DNA of 61,770 nucleotides from Corinectria fuckeliana. Taxonomy: Eukaryota; Ascomycota; Sordariomycetes; Hypocreales; Nectriaceae. Position numbers and translations under genes: made by a program. The stretch covers positions 1 through 61,770 of the forward strand of contig WPDH01000357.1 in the NCBI GenBank assembly GCA_019137255.1, written 5' to 3'. Below the pieces are notes generated by a model. That model was not told the DNA's origin and ran no database searches. It saw nothing but the letters and a program-made list of their open reading frames with translations. Of the stretch, positions 45,687 to 58,242 are shown piece after piece. How positions within the stretch are numbered: the stretch's first letter is position 1; each line of letters begins with the position of its first letter.

Positions 45687-46603
45687 TGTATTGCACGTGT
45701 AATCTAGGACAGTTACTAGGAGGGGGGGAGCTGGAGACGCTATGACGTGGGAGGACTTTATCGCGAGCGGGTGCTGGACTGATTCTTCGAGCTTGGAAGC
45801 CACCAGTCCACTACTACTAGTATACAGGCCGGTGGACGCCGAGACAAATCAACCAACGATCCTGCGGGCCGGTCTCGTACGATGTTCAGCCATCTGCAAT
45901 TCAGACAACTGCGGCCGATGCAATCGTTTGCGGTCACCCTGACGCGATGATTTAGCTACGAGTTGTATGCTCCGAGTCAGTCTTCCTACTTTTCCAAACT
46001 CCAGGTCTAGACACGATTAGTTGACAAAACAAGCTGTTACCAAAGGAGCATAGCCGGGGATAAAAGAACGGCGCGGTTAATGAAAACGATTTCAATCTCC
46101 CGGGACTGAGAATATTACCCGAGAATATTTCCCGAGAAATAATCCCAACACATAGCGAAAGTAGTTTAACGAAGCGATTGTTTGGTTCGGAATGTTTTCA
46201 ACGCTGAGCCACCTCACAACACCAATCATTGGTGTTATATTTCAAACATCTTTGGGAATAGTGGCTGGCCCAACGCCCATAGAAAGTGTGGGGGGGCATC
46301 ATACCACATACAGCATGCATCTATTCTAGGCAGCTATATACCCTCGTAAGCAATCATGGTCCCACTGGTCGACTTCAACCAGAGTATGTGAAGCCAACCC
46401 TCTTCCATAGGCTGATGAACCACACAGGGCATACTTGTGCTCCAGGTACGTAGTGTGTCTCCCCTGCCACTGCTTCCCATGTGTAACAGTTGCTGAGTGA
46501 AATAGAATTCGGACCGGGTAACAGCTTGCTCCAACACGGAAAACAAGAAAGCAGGAGAATTATACGGGACACCTAACAACATCTGCTCGGCCTTGTGTTC
46601 AAC
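45687..46603. promoter_or_regulatory. Bidirectional promoter region, FAD monooxygenase / NR-PKS
   Basis: About 920 bases between divergent start codons of two core pathway genes, the obvious place for co-regulation. It contains three 13-bp tandem repeats (46105-46143) and a TATATA at 46335-46340. Short ORFs here show no coding character. Confidence 0.55.
46105..46143. promoter_or_regulatory. Three tandem 13-bp repeats (CCCGAGAATATTT-like)
   Basis: Units are ACTGAGAATATTA, CCCGAGAATATTT and CCCGAGAAATAAT at an exact 13-bp period, followed by CCC, the start of a would-be fourth unit. Clustered phased sites in a shared promoter suggest cooperative binding by a regulator. This is inference from pattern only. 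Confidence 0.5.
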
Positions 46604-49600
46604 ATGGCAGACCCGAAGCCAGGTGCCGTCTCCAGCATCATCCTCTTTGGATCCCTAGCGCTCTCGTTCGACGATGCGGCGTTGTCAAAACTGCGTAATA
46701 GGCTCGCACATGACAGTAACAAGTGGCTCGCGGACATCATCAGGACTCTCCCGCAAGCTTTCGAGGCTGTAGCGGCGACATTACCCTCACTGCATCCGTC
46801 GGCCGTGGTACTAGCGCGCATGCAGCTGCTCGATCTCAACGAGGCTCTTACAGTCGGAAGAGCCCTCGTCACACCCTTTCCGCTCCCCAACAGCGTATTG
46901 ATCCCCCTAGTGGTGGTGGGCCAGCTTCTCGAATATGCCCAATTTATGCAGCAAACGAGCCACGAAGATGACGAGATCGATGCCTGGGCCAACCCGGCTG
47001 TCGGAACACAGATACTTGGCCTATGCACGGGACTGTTGAGCGCATTCGCTGCGGCGAGTGCGCACAGCTCAGAGGAGTTTCGGAGATATAGTGCCTCTGC
47101 CGTGCGACTAGGCATGCTCGTCGGACTGATCATCGACAGTCAGGACGTAGTGCAGGGTCTAGGACGCTCCAGGTCTCTAAGCACTGTTTGGGATAGGCCT
47201 GAAGGACGCGAGGATATGGTGGGCGTGGTTGGGCAGCTGGGTGGTGTGACAGCTGCACCCTCTGCTCCAAATACGCGTCTTGAAGATGCTCTTGGAGGAC
47301 AGCAACGAGCCTATGTCTCAGTTCACTACGACGAAAACCGAGCAACCATCGCCACAAGTGCGGACCATATCTCCGAGCTGATCCGGCGGCTTCAGGCTGC
47401 AGGAATCAGTGCGTCCGAAGTTGGATTGTACGGACGCTTTCACTCTGCAAGGAACGCGGACCTCGTCGATCAGGCCGTGGCCTTTATTGGCAAAGTACCC
47501 GGGAAGGGAGGCGACTTTCAGCTCCCAGACGCTGCATTACTACGGCTGCCCACGCTGGCCAACGATGGCTCTGGCACTCCACTGAAAGACGGTGCGCTGC
47601 ACGTTCATGCGTTGAGGGCTATCCTCCTCGAGCCCGCACGATGGTTCGACACCTTTTCAGCTGCCATTTCTACCGCCGTGCAAGGAAAGGGGTCGGTAGC
47701 CCAAGCCCAAGTGGACATCTTGGACTTTGGCCCAGGCGCCAGTGTTCCTCCTTCGCTTCTATTCTCGAGGACGAACTCGTCGAGGCCGAAGCTGAACATG
47801 CTCGAAGCCAAGCACCTGGCCACGGGCCACCGCATACAGGCGTCACCCGCCCATGACCGCCCCTGGACAGACAGTGACGTCGCTATCGTGGGTATGTCAT
47901 GCAAGGTCCCCGGCGCCGATAGCGTCTCCGAATTCTGGGACATGCTGGTCGCAGGCGAATCGCAGCATCAGGAGATCGGCCCCGGGACCGAAAGCCGCTT
48001 TTCCTTTGCGGATAACCCCTTCCGCACCTCCTCGGACGCGGGCATGGAGGGACGGAAGTGGTTCGCCAACCTCATATCCGGCCACGACCAGTTTGACCAC
48101 CGCTTCTTCCGCAAGAGCGCGCGCGAGAGCGCAGCCATGGATCCGCAGCAGCGACACATGCTGCAGGCGTCGTATCAGGCTGTCGAGATGAGCGGGTATT
48201 TCCAACGTGCGGAGCCCGGGCGGGAGACGGGCTGCTTCATCGGCCTCTGCCTCTGCGACTACGAGAACAACGTGGCCTGCCACCCCGCCGGCGCCTTTGC
48301 GGCAACGGGCAATCTGCAGGGCTTCGTCTCGGGCAAGGTGTCGCACTTCTTCGGCTGGACTGGGCCAGCGCTGACCATCAATACCGCCTGCAGCAGCTCG
48401 CTGGTCGCCGTGCACCAAGCCTGCCGCGCGATCCAGAGCGGCGAGTGCGAGGCCGCGCTGGCGGGCGGAACACACATCATGACCTCGGCCGAGTGGTTCC
48501 AGAACCTGGCGGGCGGTTCGTTCCTGAGCCCTTCGGGGCAGTGCAAGCCGTTCGATTCCCGTGCGGACGGCTATTGTCGGGGCGAAGGGGTCGGCGCAGT
48601 CTTCCTGAAGAGCATGAGCCACGCCATTGCGGATGGGGATCAAATACTCGGCGTCATCGCCGCTACAGCGGTCCAGCAAACCCAGAACTGCACGCCCGTG
48701 TTTGTTCCCAACCAGCCCTCACTGAGCCATCTCTTCAGAAAGGTGGTGGCTCAGGCCCGCGTGAGGCCGTCGCAGATCTCGGTCGTGGAGGCCCACGGCA
48801 CCGGAACACCGGTGGGCGACCCGGTAGAATACGCCAGCATCCGGTCGGTCCTCGGAGGGCCGAACCGCGGGGCCGCCGGAGCGGGGCCGCTGATGGTCAG
48901 CTCCGTCAAGGGGCTTGTCGGCCACGCCGAGTGCGCCTCGGGTATCGTCGGCCTGATCAAGGTGCTGTTGATGATGAACAGGGGGGTGCTGCCACCTCAG
49001 GCGAGCTTCGAGACCCAGAAGCCAACGCTGAACGCCGCCCCATGCGATCGCATCTTCATCCCTACTCGGCCACAGCCGTGGGAGGTTCCAGAGTGCGGTT
49101 TTCGCGCGGCGCTCATCAACAACTACGGCGCCTCGGGGTCAAATGCATCGGCTGTTATCCTCCAACCTCGGTCGACATCAGAGACGGCGACCAAGGTTCC
49201 ATCCGGCGCCAAGCATCCGTTCTGGCTCAGCGGCCTCGACGAGAAAAGCCTGCACCGCCAAGTCCGGGCGCTACGGACTTACCTTGATCGTTCGGCAAAA
49301 GGTGCATCCATCGCCAACATCTCCTTGAAGCTTGCCCGCCAGAGCAACCGCACCTTGGACGCGCGCCTGCTCCTGAGCGCCTGCTCCGTTGACAAGCTGA
49401 AACAGACTCTCTCTGCCGTTGAGAGGGGCGGAGCAACTCCAGACGCTGCCATCCAATCCCCTTGGCCATGTTCTACTGGTACCCCAGCCGTTGTCCTCGT
49501 TTTCGGAGGACAAGTTTCTACGCACATTGGCCTTGACAGGCAGCTCTACTACTCGGTCGCCCTCCTCCGGCATCACCTCAACGCCGTCGACGGAGTCGTC

Positions 49601-52600
49601 CAGTCCCTCGGGCTCCCCAGCATCTTCCCGGCCATCTTCGAGCGCAGCAGCCCAGCAGTGGTAGATACGGTCCAGCTCCAGGCCATGCTGTTCGCCACGC
49701 AGTACGCCTTTGCGCGGTGCTGGATCGACTCGGGCGTGAAGCCGGCTGCGCTGGTGGGCCACAGCTTCGGCGAGCTGACGGCGCTATGCGTTGCTGGGGT
49801 TCTCGGGCTCGAGGATGCCGTCAAAATGTTCACCCGGCGGGCCGCCGTCGTGCGCGATGCATGGGAGGACGACAAGGGCGCCATGATGGCCGTCGAGGCA
49901 GACCTCGCCGATGTGGAGCAGCTGTTGGCCGACGCCAACGACAAACACTCGAATGGTCCGGCTAGTATTGCGTGCTACAACGGTGAACGTAGCTTCACTC
50001 TTGCGGGTCCGACGGCGGCCATCGACGCCATTGCTTCCCAGTTGGCGATGCTCCACAGCAAAGGACAGAAGAAGACGATCAAGCATAAGAGGCTGGACGT
50101 CACCAACGCCTTCCATTCCGTGCTCGTCGACCCTCTTCTCGATTCTCTGAAGCAGTCCTTCCAGGGCTTGACCTTCGGCAAAGCCGACATCCCAATCGAG
50201 CTGGCCACGGAGAAGAGCGAGCCGGAAACCAAGTTCACGGCCAACTTCGTCGCAGACCACATGCGACGGCCGGTGCACTTCTACCACGCCGTCTCGCGCC
50301 TGGCCCGGCGGTACTACTCCTCCTCTTCCCCCTCCCCCTCGAGCAACTGCGTCTTCCTGGAAGCTGGCACCAACTCCACCGTCACGTCCATGGCCGCTCG
50401 TGCTCTGGCCAACGCCGAAGGCGCACACACGAGGACGTTCCACGGCCTCAACGTGGCCGACTGCGACGACGGATGGAGCAGACTGACCGATGCCACCATG
50501 GGCCTCTGGAAGTCGGGGCTCCCTGTGCAGCACTGGGCGCACCACGCGCTACAGACGAGGATGGAGGAGTACGCCAAACCGCTGCTTCTTCCTCCGTACC
50601 AGTTCGATCCTGCAGCGCAACATTGGCTGGAGTTAAAGGACCTGCCAGTTGCCCCTGCAGTCCGTGAGGACAAGACGGACGATGGGGCCAAGCGGGACGA
50701 GGACAACCCCGAGGAGCCCCTGATCTTCTGCGGATGGTTCCACCCCCAGCAGCAGCAACAAGGCCAGCAAGAGCCCGCTGGGAAGACAGCACGGTTCCTC
50801 GTAAACACATCTACGGACAAGTACAAGAAACTCCTTGCCGGCCACATCACAATCCAGACGGCACCGATCCTGTCCGCCACGCTGCAGATGGCCTTCGTGA
50901 TCGACGCCGTCGCAAGCATCCGTCCCGAGTATCTTGCCGACCCTGCGCGATGTCAACCCCAGATTCAAGATGTCAAGTACCACTCGCCCGTCTGTGCCAA
51001 CTCGGCGCGTGCCCTGTGGATCGATGTGGCCGACGTCGCTGCCGAGTGGCAGTTTGAAGTATTCAACACCGCGGCATCCAGTCCTCACCACCAAGCTCAA
51101 GACCCATCTCGGGTGGTTCGCACAACAGGCTCCATTACGCTTCGCAGCCCCGACGAGCCGTCGCTGCGCCGCCAGTTCGTCCCTTCGGAGCGTCTCTTCA
51201 GCCACGCCCGCGTCTCCGCACTGCTGCAGGGCGAGATGCCCGACGCTGCCGAAGAGATCCTCGCCAACCGCACCATCTACCGCATCTTCTCCGAGATCGT
51301 CTCGTACGGACCTGAGTTTCGTGGACTGCAGAAGATGGTGGTGGCCGGGCCGGGCAGAGGCCGTGGCGGTAGTGAGACGGCTGGTCAGGTCGTCCGGCTC
51401 AATCACGACCCGGCGATGGCGCATCGCTTTGACGCGCACCTCGCCGACACCTTCTGCCAGCTCGGCGGGCTCTGGGTCAACTGCATGAGCGACCGCGAAC
51501 CGAGATATGTCTATCTCGCCAATGGAATCGACTCCTGGATCAGGGCACATCCCGTGGATAGGCAGATTGATGAGTTCCATGTCTTTGCGGTGCATCAGCG
51601 ATCGTCAGACAAGCTGTCCATGACGGATGTCTTTGTGTTTGATGCGGCCGACGGGACGCTGGTCGAGGTCATTCTGGGCATTGCATATGTCAAGATCCCG
51701 AAGTTGTCGATGGAGAAGCTGCTTGCCAGTCTAACAGAGCCAGAGTGGATGACGGCCACATCCAAGACCAACATCTCCAGAAGGGCAATGGGGATTGGCT
51801 CGGAGACGATGACTCTACCCTCCCCTGCTCCCCCGCTTGCCTTTGCGCCTGCCCACAATAGCATGGGCCTGGACCGCAACAATGACATTCACCAGACTGT
51901 GTCCGATGCCTCCAAGCTTCCGGTGCCAGCGCAACCCACCAAACGCGCCGTCGAAGCGGAGCCGAAGCCTCCAGCGCAGAAACCAAACGAGCACTTGATG
52001 ATCCAAACCATCAAAGACAAGGTCATGGCGGTGATTGTGGACCTCTCGGGCCTGGAGCTCGCCGAGATCAAAGATGACAGTCATCTCGCCGACTTGGGCA
52101 TCGACTCGCTCGCCGGCATGGAGATGGTGCACCAGATCGAGTCGGACCTGGACGTCAAGCTCCCAGAGCGAGAGATCTTTATGGTTACCGACATGGCGGG
52201 TCTGATGAAATGCGTAGCCGGTGCTGCTGGCGTTGCCATGGTGGGCGGTCAGGCTTCTTACCCAGACAGCGATGCAACCACATCTTCAAGCTCGCCGTCA
52301 GACGCCGCCGATACCACCACCACCACACCTTCAACTAGACCGAACTCGCACGTCGCAGAGGATAACCCTCAGGCGTCCCAGCTTCCCATATCGGCAGTCC
52401 TAGAAGCCTTCGGCGAAACCAAGCAATTAACCGACTGCCGCATCACGGCCATGAAGCAGTCCAACTACAGCACCGAGGCACTTCCGCTGCAAAACTCCCT
52501 CGCTGTAGCCCTTGTCCTCGAAGCCTTCGAAGTTCTCGGCGCCGGCATCCTCTCCGCTCGTCCCGGCGACCGAATTCCTCGCATCCGACACGCCCCGCAG

Positions 52601-55144
52601 CACGACCGCTTCGTTACCCACCTGTACACCTTGCTCCAGGAAGAGACGCAGATTATCAAGGTGGACGACGGCGGCCGCCTCATCACGCGTACCGCCGTGC
52701 CTCTGCCCCCACGCAGCAGTGCAGAGCTCGCGGAGACTTGCGTCGCCGCGCACCCAGACCAGAGCACCACCGTTCGCCTGACGCTCTACGCCGGCGCCAG
52801 CCTCGCAAAGGTCCTGTCCGGGGAGCTGGAGGCGGTGCATCTCATCTTCGGGTGCGCCGAGGGCCGTGACTTGGTCGGGGACTGGTATGCCAACTGGCCG
52901 CTCAACCGGGTGCTCATCTCCCAAATGGAGGACTTCCTCGAGCGCATCGTGTCTAGATTCCACGCCAGCGCGGAGAGCCCAGGGGCGACGCTGCGCATCC
53001 TCGAGATGGGTGCTGGCACCGGCGGCACCACCAAGCGCCTGCTCCCGCTGCTTGCGTGGCTGGGAGCGCCAGTCGAGTATACCTTTACGGACCTGGCGCC
53101 GTCGCTGGTGGCGGCTGCACGCAAACGGTGGGCCGCCGAGTATCCTTGGATGCGGTTCCGGGTTCACGATATCGAGCGGGAGCCCGAGGAGGATCTGGTA
53201 GGCTCGCAGCACATCGTAGTGGCCAGCAACGCGGTGCACGCTACCAAGTCGCTGCGACGGAGCACCGCGGCTATCCATCGGTTCCTAAGGCCCGACGGGT
53301 TTCTCGTCATGATGGAAATGACGCGACCCCTGCCATGGGTCGATCTGATCTTCGGCCTGTTCGAGGGCTGGTGGCTGTTTGACGATGGACGCAACCATGC
53401 GCTGACCCACGAGGAGAAGTGGGATGAAGAGCTCAAGGCGGCTGGCTATGGCTTGGTAGACTGGACCGAGGGCCAGAGACAGGAGAGCGAGGTCCAGAAG
53501 GTGATCCTGGCTACTGCTGCCGGTTTGAAGCATCTTAACAGCAGGTAAGTGTGCGTGGCTGTCCTTTGTTTCATTTCTTGTGCGTGGTCCTATTGTTGGT
53601 CCCTGTCGACTGGTTGCGTTTCTGATACCTTTGTGCGAGTAGGTAGACACAAATGTACAGGCGTATTCGCATAGTAGATAGGGAGTTTAACTTTCTGCAA
53701 TCGTTCAACCTCCCCACCAGCAGGCCCTTCCTCCATCGTTCAATGCAACGCAGCCAGATTGGAATCTAATACCGAGATTTTCTCCTTCATCTACAGGCTT
53801 GAGCGCCACCAGAAGCTACCTCGGCAGATCTCTTCAGCCGACTGCGCTGCACGCGAAGAGGTTGTGGCGAAATATGTCCGTGACATGACGCAAGGTTTCG
53901 ACGAGATGCTCACGCGAATATCATCTCATGACTCGGTAAGCAAATCGCCATCTTTTGCTTCGCTGGGGGGCAATTGTATCCTCGTTACCGGCTGCACAGG
54001 CGGCCTCGGCGCCAATCTCGTGGCCGAGGCCGCCGCCTCACCAGATGTTACGCGGGTCATATGCCTGAACCGCCCTGCGAGGGGAAGGGACATGTCGGGC
54101 TCAAACCAAGACCCGCGAGAGCGACAGATGGCAGCATTAGCCAAGAAAGGCCTTCACCTCCCACCAGATGCCACGGCCAAAATGCGCGTTCTCGAAACCG
54201 ACCTCTCCAGTCCCCAACTCGGTCTCTCCTCCGCCGACTACCACTCCCTCCTCGGCTCCGTCACGCACATCATACACAACGCATGGCTTATGCACTCCAA
54301 ATGGCCCGTTAAGCGCTTTGAGCCACAGCTGCGCATCATGGCGAACATGGTTCGCCTGGCCGGCGACATCTCTGCCGCCCGCGGCCCTGCCGTGAAGTCC
54401 CCGGTAACCTTCATCTTCGTTTCATCCATTGCCACCGTCGGCCACCACCCCTTGCACACCGGCCGCCCGGTTGTTCCCGAGGAGCGCGTCTCCGTCGAGA
54501 GCGTCCTGCCTACAGGTTACGGTGACGCCAAGTACATCTGCGAGCGCATGCTCGACAGGACACTACACCGGTTCCCAGACCGCTTCCGCGCCGCGGCCGC
54601 GCGCCTAGGTCAGATCGCCGGCAGCTCTACCAACGGCCATTGGAACCCGGCTGAGCACGTCTCGTTCCTGGTCAAGTCGTCGCAGACCCTTGGCGTGCTG
54701 CCCGAGCTGCCCGGCACTCTGGGATGGACACCGGGCGACCGTATCGCCGCCACGCTGGTCGAGATCGCCACGCTGCCGGGCAATGTAGCGCTGCATCCCA
54801 TCTACCACGTTGACAATCCCGTCCGCCAACCCTGGGCCGGGGCCATGGCCGTGCTAGCTAGCGCTGCGGGGATCCATGGCGGGACGGTTCCGCTGCAAGA
54901 GTGGCTACGTCGCGTGCGCGAGTGGCCGCGGAGGGAGGACAACGGTCCCGAGGGAGCGAACCCGGCGTACCTACTTGTCGACTTTCTAGAGAGCAATTTC
55001 GTTAGGATGAGCTGTGGCGGGCTATTAATGGGGACTGCTAGGGCTAGGGAGCACTCCTCGACCTTGGCTAGGCAGGGAGCTGTGAGTGATAAACTGATTT
55101 GGATGTATGTAAAGAGTTGGAAGGATATGGGAGTTTTAGTGTAA
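46604..55144 (+). CDS. Non-reducing polyketide synthase, SAT-KS-AT-PT-ACP-CMeT-R (3-methylorcinaldehyde synthase type)
   Basis: Exons 46604-53544 and 53758-55144 give about 2775 residues; the first true ATG is at 46604. SAT has GLCTG with Cys about 141. KS has the active Cys about 596 in NTACSSS, with the His motifs EAHGTGT and GHAECASG. AT has GHSFGE with Ser about 1054. PT has His about 1414 in LAGHITIQ and a candidate Asp about 1610. A single ACP has LGIDSL with Ser about 1835. CMeT has the SAM motif EMGAGTGGT near 2135. The C-terminal reductase, in exon 2, has TGCTGGLGANLV and the catalytic YGDAK. No thioesterase is present, so reductive release to an aldehyde is expected. This order is that of TropA/AsPKS1-type synthases, making methylated orsellinaldehyde (3-methylorcinaldehyde). 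The gene abuts the right AT-rich block. Confidence 0.93.
53545..53757 (+). other. Intron separating PKS body from reductase domain
   Basis: The donor is AG/GTAAGT and the acceptor CCAG/A; the 213-nt length is the longest inferred intron in the window. Reading through the donor gives an immediate in-frame TAA (AGG-TAA). An unspliced transcript would therefore encode a complete SAT-to-CMeT protein without the reductase. Confidence 0.7.
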
Positions 55145-55344
55145 TTTATAAGTATAAGTAGAGGTTAAAAGTTAGAAAGTTCTTTAAATTTTATACTAAC
55201 ACTCTCTTAATAAGAAAACTTAATATTTCTGTTTATTATATTTTTATTATATTAGTTATAGTTATTAAAACTAAAGAAGAATAGCTTAAAAGTATTTAAT
55301 ATAACTATAATAATACTTATAATACTACTATTAAAACACTTATT

Positions 55345-55970
55345 TAGTATTTATTTATACTTTATAAACCTAAAAGGTAAATAGTACTTTTATTTTATAT
55401 AGATATAAGAAAAACTATAAAATTAGATAAAAACTTATATTTTTTATATAGTAAGCTTAAGTTAGGCCTCTTATATAGTTACTATTTATAAGTAAATAGT
55501 CTTTTTATTAGGATTAGAGTTATCTTATTTTCTAAAGGGCTAGAAAAAAAAAAGAGAGGGAAAATAAGAAATAAGAGAAAAAAAGAAAAAAGAAAAAAAA
55601 GAGAGAAAAAAAGGTAAAAAAGAAAGAAATAGTTAACTAAATATTAAGCACTTAATTTACTATAAGAGTAAAGTAGTTAAGTATTAAGATTATACTAGCT
55701 AAGTATATTTAAGTTACTTTATAGTTATAGCTAAGAGCTTAGGATTTTAAGTGAGTAAAACTAGCTATTAGTAAGTTAGCTAGTAGTATAATTATTAGTA
55801 GCTAAAAGCTAGTATAAACCTAATACTTAATAGCTATTAGTAACTATTAATAGCTATATAAATTTTTATTATTTATTATTTAGTCTCTTCTTTTAGATTA
55901 TAATACTTTTTTTTCTTTCTTCTTTTTTTAATACCTTTATAAGTAGTTTTACTTTTAGGCTTTTTATAAG
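55345..55970 (-). repeat. Right arm of the inverted repeat
   Basis: The reverse complement of this segment matches 236-895, including the purine-rich run 55545-55635 (complement of the left pyrimidine run) and the sequences around 55370-55450 and 55505-55545. Orientation is opposite to the left arm. Confidence 0.75.
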
Positions 55971-58240
55971 ATATTATAAGCTTAAGCTGTTAGCTTAGTT
56001 TTAAAAAAGTATATATATTATAATATATACACTTAGGCTATAAAAGAGGCTAAAGTATACTTAATATACTTTTAACCTTTTTTTCTTTTTAAGTTTATAT
56101 ATATTCTTAATAATACCTACTTATAGTAGCTTTAAGAGTAGTTTTTTATATTATATAAACTTTTTTTAACCTAAAAGGTAATACTTTTAGTTAATATAAA
56201 TACTATAATAGTAAAAAATAATATATATATAGTATAATATATATTAGACTTAGTAGATAAAATAACTTTTAACTAAGTTTAAGCTAAATTTAATATAATA
56301 TAATAAATAACTAATAGCTAATAATAACTACTTAACTATATAGCTAAAATAATATATACTATATAAGTGATTTATAATAGTTTATTTCTAGCTAGAATAT
56401 ACTAGCTTTTATACTAGTAACTTTAGCTCTCCTAATAATTATTATTAATATAGTTTTTATAGTTTAACTTAACCTTATATTAATAGCTTTTTAATATAAG
56501 CTACTCTTATAAAATATACTTTTTAATAGTAATAAAAAGAAATTCTCTACTTAGTATATATATATTAAGTATATTTTAAAAGTTAATAAATACTTTATTA
56601 GCTTTAATAATAAGAGTAAGTAAATATTTATTTATATAAATACTATACTAAAAGTAAAGTTTAAAATCTTAAAGTTCTTTCTAATAAGAGTAAAAGTTAA
56701 TTATAATTTAGAGTCTTTTTTAAACTATATAAAAAGATCTTTTAGTAACTTTTACTAGTAGGAAATCACTTAGACTAAGCTAAAACAGCTAAAGTAGAAT
56801 AATAATAAACCTTTTACTAGCTTTTTTATATATTTTAAATAGAAACTTATATAAGTAAAAAGGTAAAACTAGGTTAATAAAGTAAAACTAGCTTAGCTTT
56901 AGTACTTTTTAAATAAGAAAATAAGAGATATTAGTATAAGATAAGAAGTCTCTTATAATAACTTTATAAATATAGTTACTATATATTATAATATTACTAT
57001 AAATCTTAAAATATACTAGCTAAAAGAAAAATACTATACTTAATATTTTAACAATTTAGTCTTACTTACTTAAGAGAAAAATATAAAAGGTAACTTTATA
57101 ATAATAAAAGTTAATATAATATATATAAAGTAAGCTTAGTTATAATATAGTAGATAATAAGTAATACTTAAGAAAAATATATTTTAAGCTAACTAAAAGT
57201 AAAATATAATATAATATTAGGCTTAGTAGGTTTTATAAGATATTATAAGTATATATAAAAATAATAATATTTAGTTATATTATAGTAATAAGATATATTA
57301 TATTAAAGATTATTTACTTATACTAGTAAGATATTAATAACTTAAACTTATTATTTATTTATTTATACCTAATTTAGCTTATAGCTATTTAGTTCTTCTT
57401 CTAAGTAACTTAAACTAATTTATAATAAGAGGGAAAAACCCTAATAGTAAGCTATAAGATAAAAAACCTCTTACTACTCTTACCTAAGAGAGGAGTAAGT
57501 TAGGCTTAGTATATATATATAGTAATATAAGTTATAAGCAGGTTTATTTTATAAGAAAAGCTAATTATATACTTATAATAATAAGTTCTTATAAGGCTTA
57601 GCTTAAATTATATACTAAAATTTAATTAATCTTAAGTTAAGTCTAAGTTACTTATACTACTTATTCTTATCCTTCTAAGTATTATTCTTATTACTAACTA
57701 GTATTAATATATCTTTTCTAACTTTTAATAGTATTTACTCTCTTATTTAGTTAATTAGTCTAAATACTATAAGAGTTAAACTTAAACTTAAGTCTAGTTT
57801 AGCTTAAAGCTACTTTAAGAGCTACTTAAGCCCTCTCTAAGCAGAGTGGTTTAGTATTATAGTTAGTATTAGTATTAATACTATTATATCTTATAGTAAA
57901 TATACTATATATTTATACTACTTACTTAGGATACTAAACTATATAAGTCTCTTTATATAAGTATTTTTTACTTATTTTTACTTTTTTTATACTATATAAT
58001 ATATATAAGACTATACTAAGTATATACTATTATAGTTATAATATACTAAAGGGATCTTACTAGTAAAGGCAGAGTATATTATATTTCTTATATAGTAAGC
58101 CCTCTTATAGTAGTTATATCTAGCCTATTTCTAATAGTACTATATAATATATCTAAAGTAAAAGCACTTAAAGTACTACTTAAGTTAAATCTCTTTTAAA
58201 TAAGGCTTAGTCTAATAAACTTTTATAGTTATAATTATAT

Positions 58241-58242
58241 NN
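58241..58242. other. Two undetermined bases (NN)
   Basis: The only ambiguous bases in the window lie in AT-rich repeat DNA, probably an assembly join or a low-quality consensus. Confidence 0.95.

Noticed and set aside
47897..48679. 260-codon minus-strand ORF and several other long antisense ORFs within 46600-55144
   Set aside because: They mirror PKS codons on the opposite strand and have no recognisable domains.
24053..55144. Search for a cytochrome P450 in the cluster
   Set aside because: No heme-binding FxxGxRxCxG pattern or P450-like ORF was found in any frame, so none is annotated.
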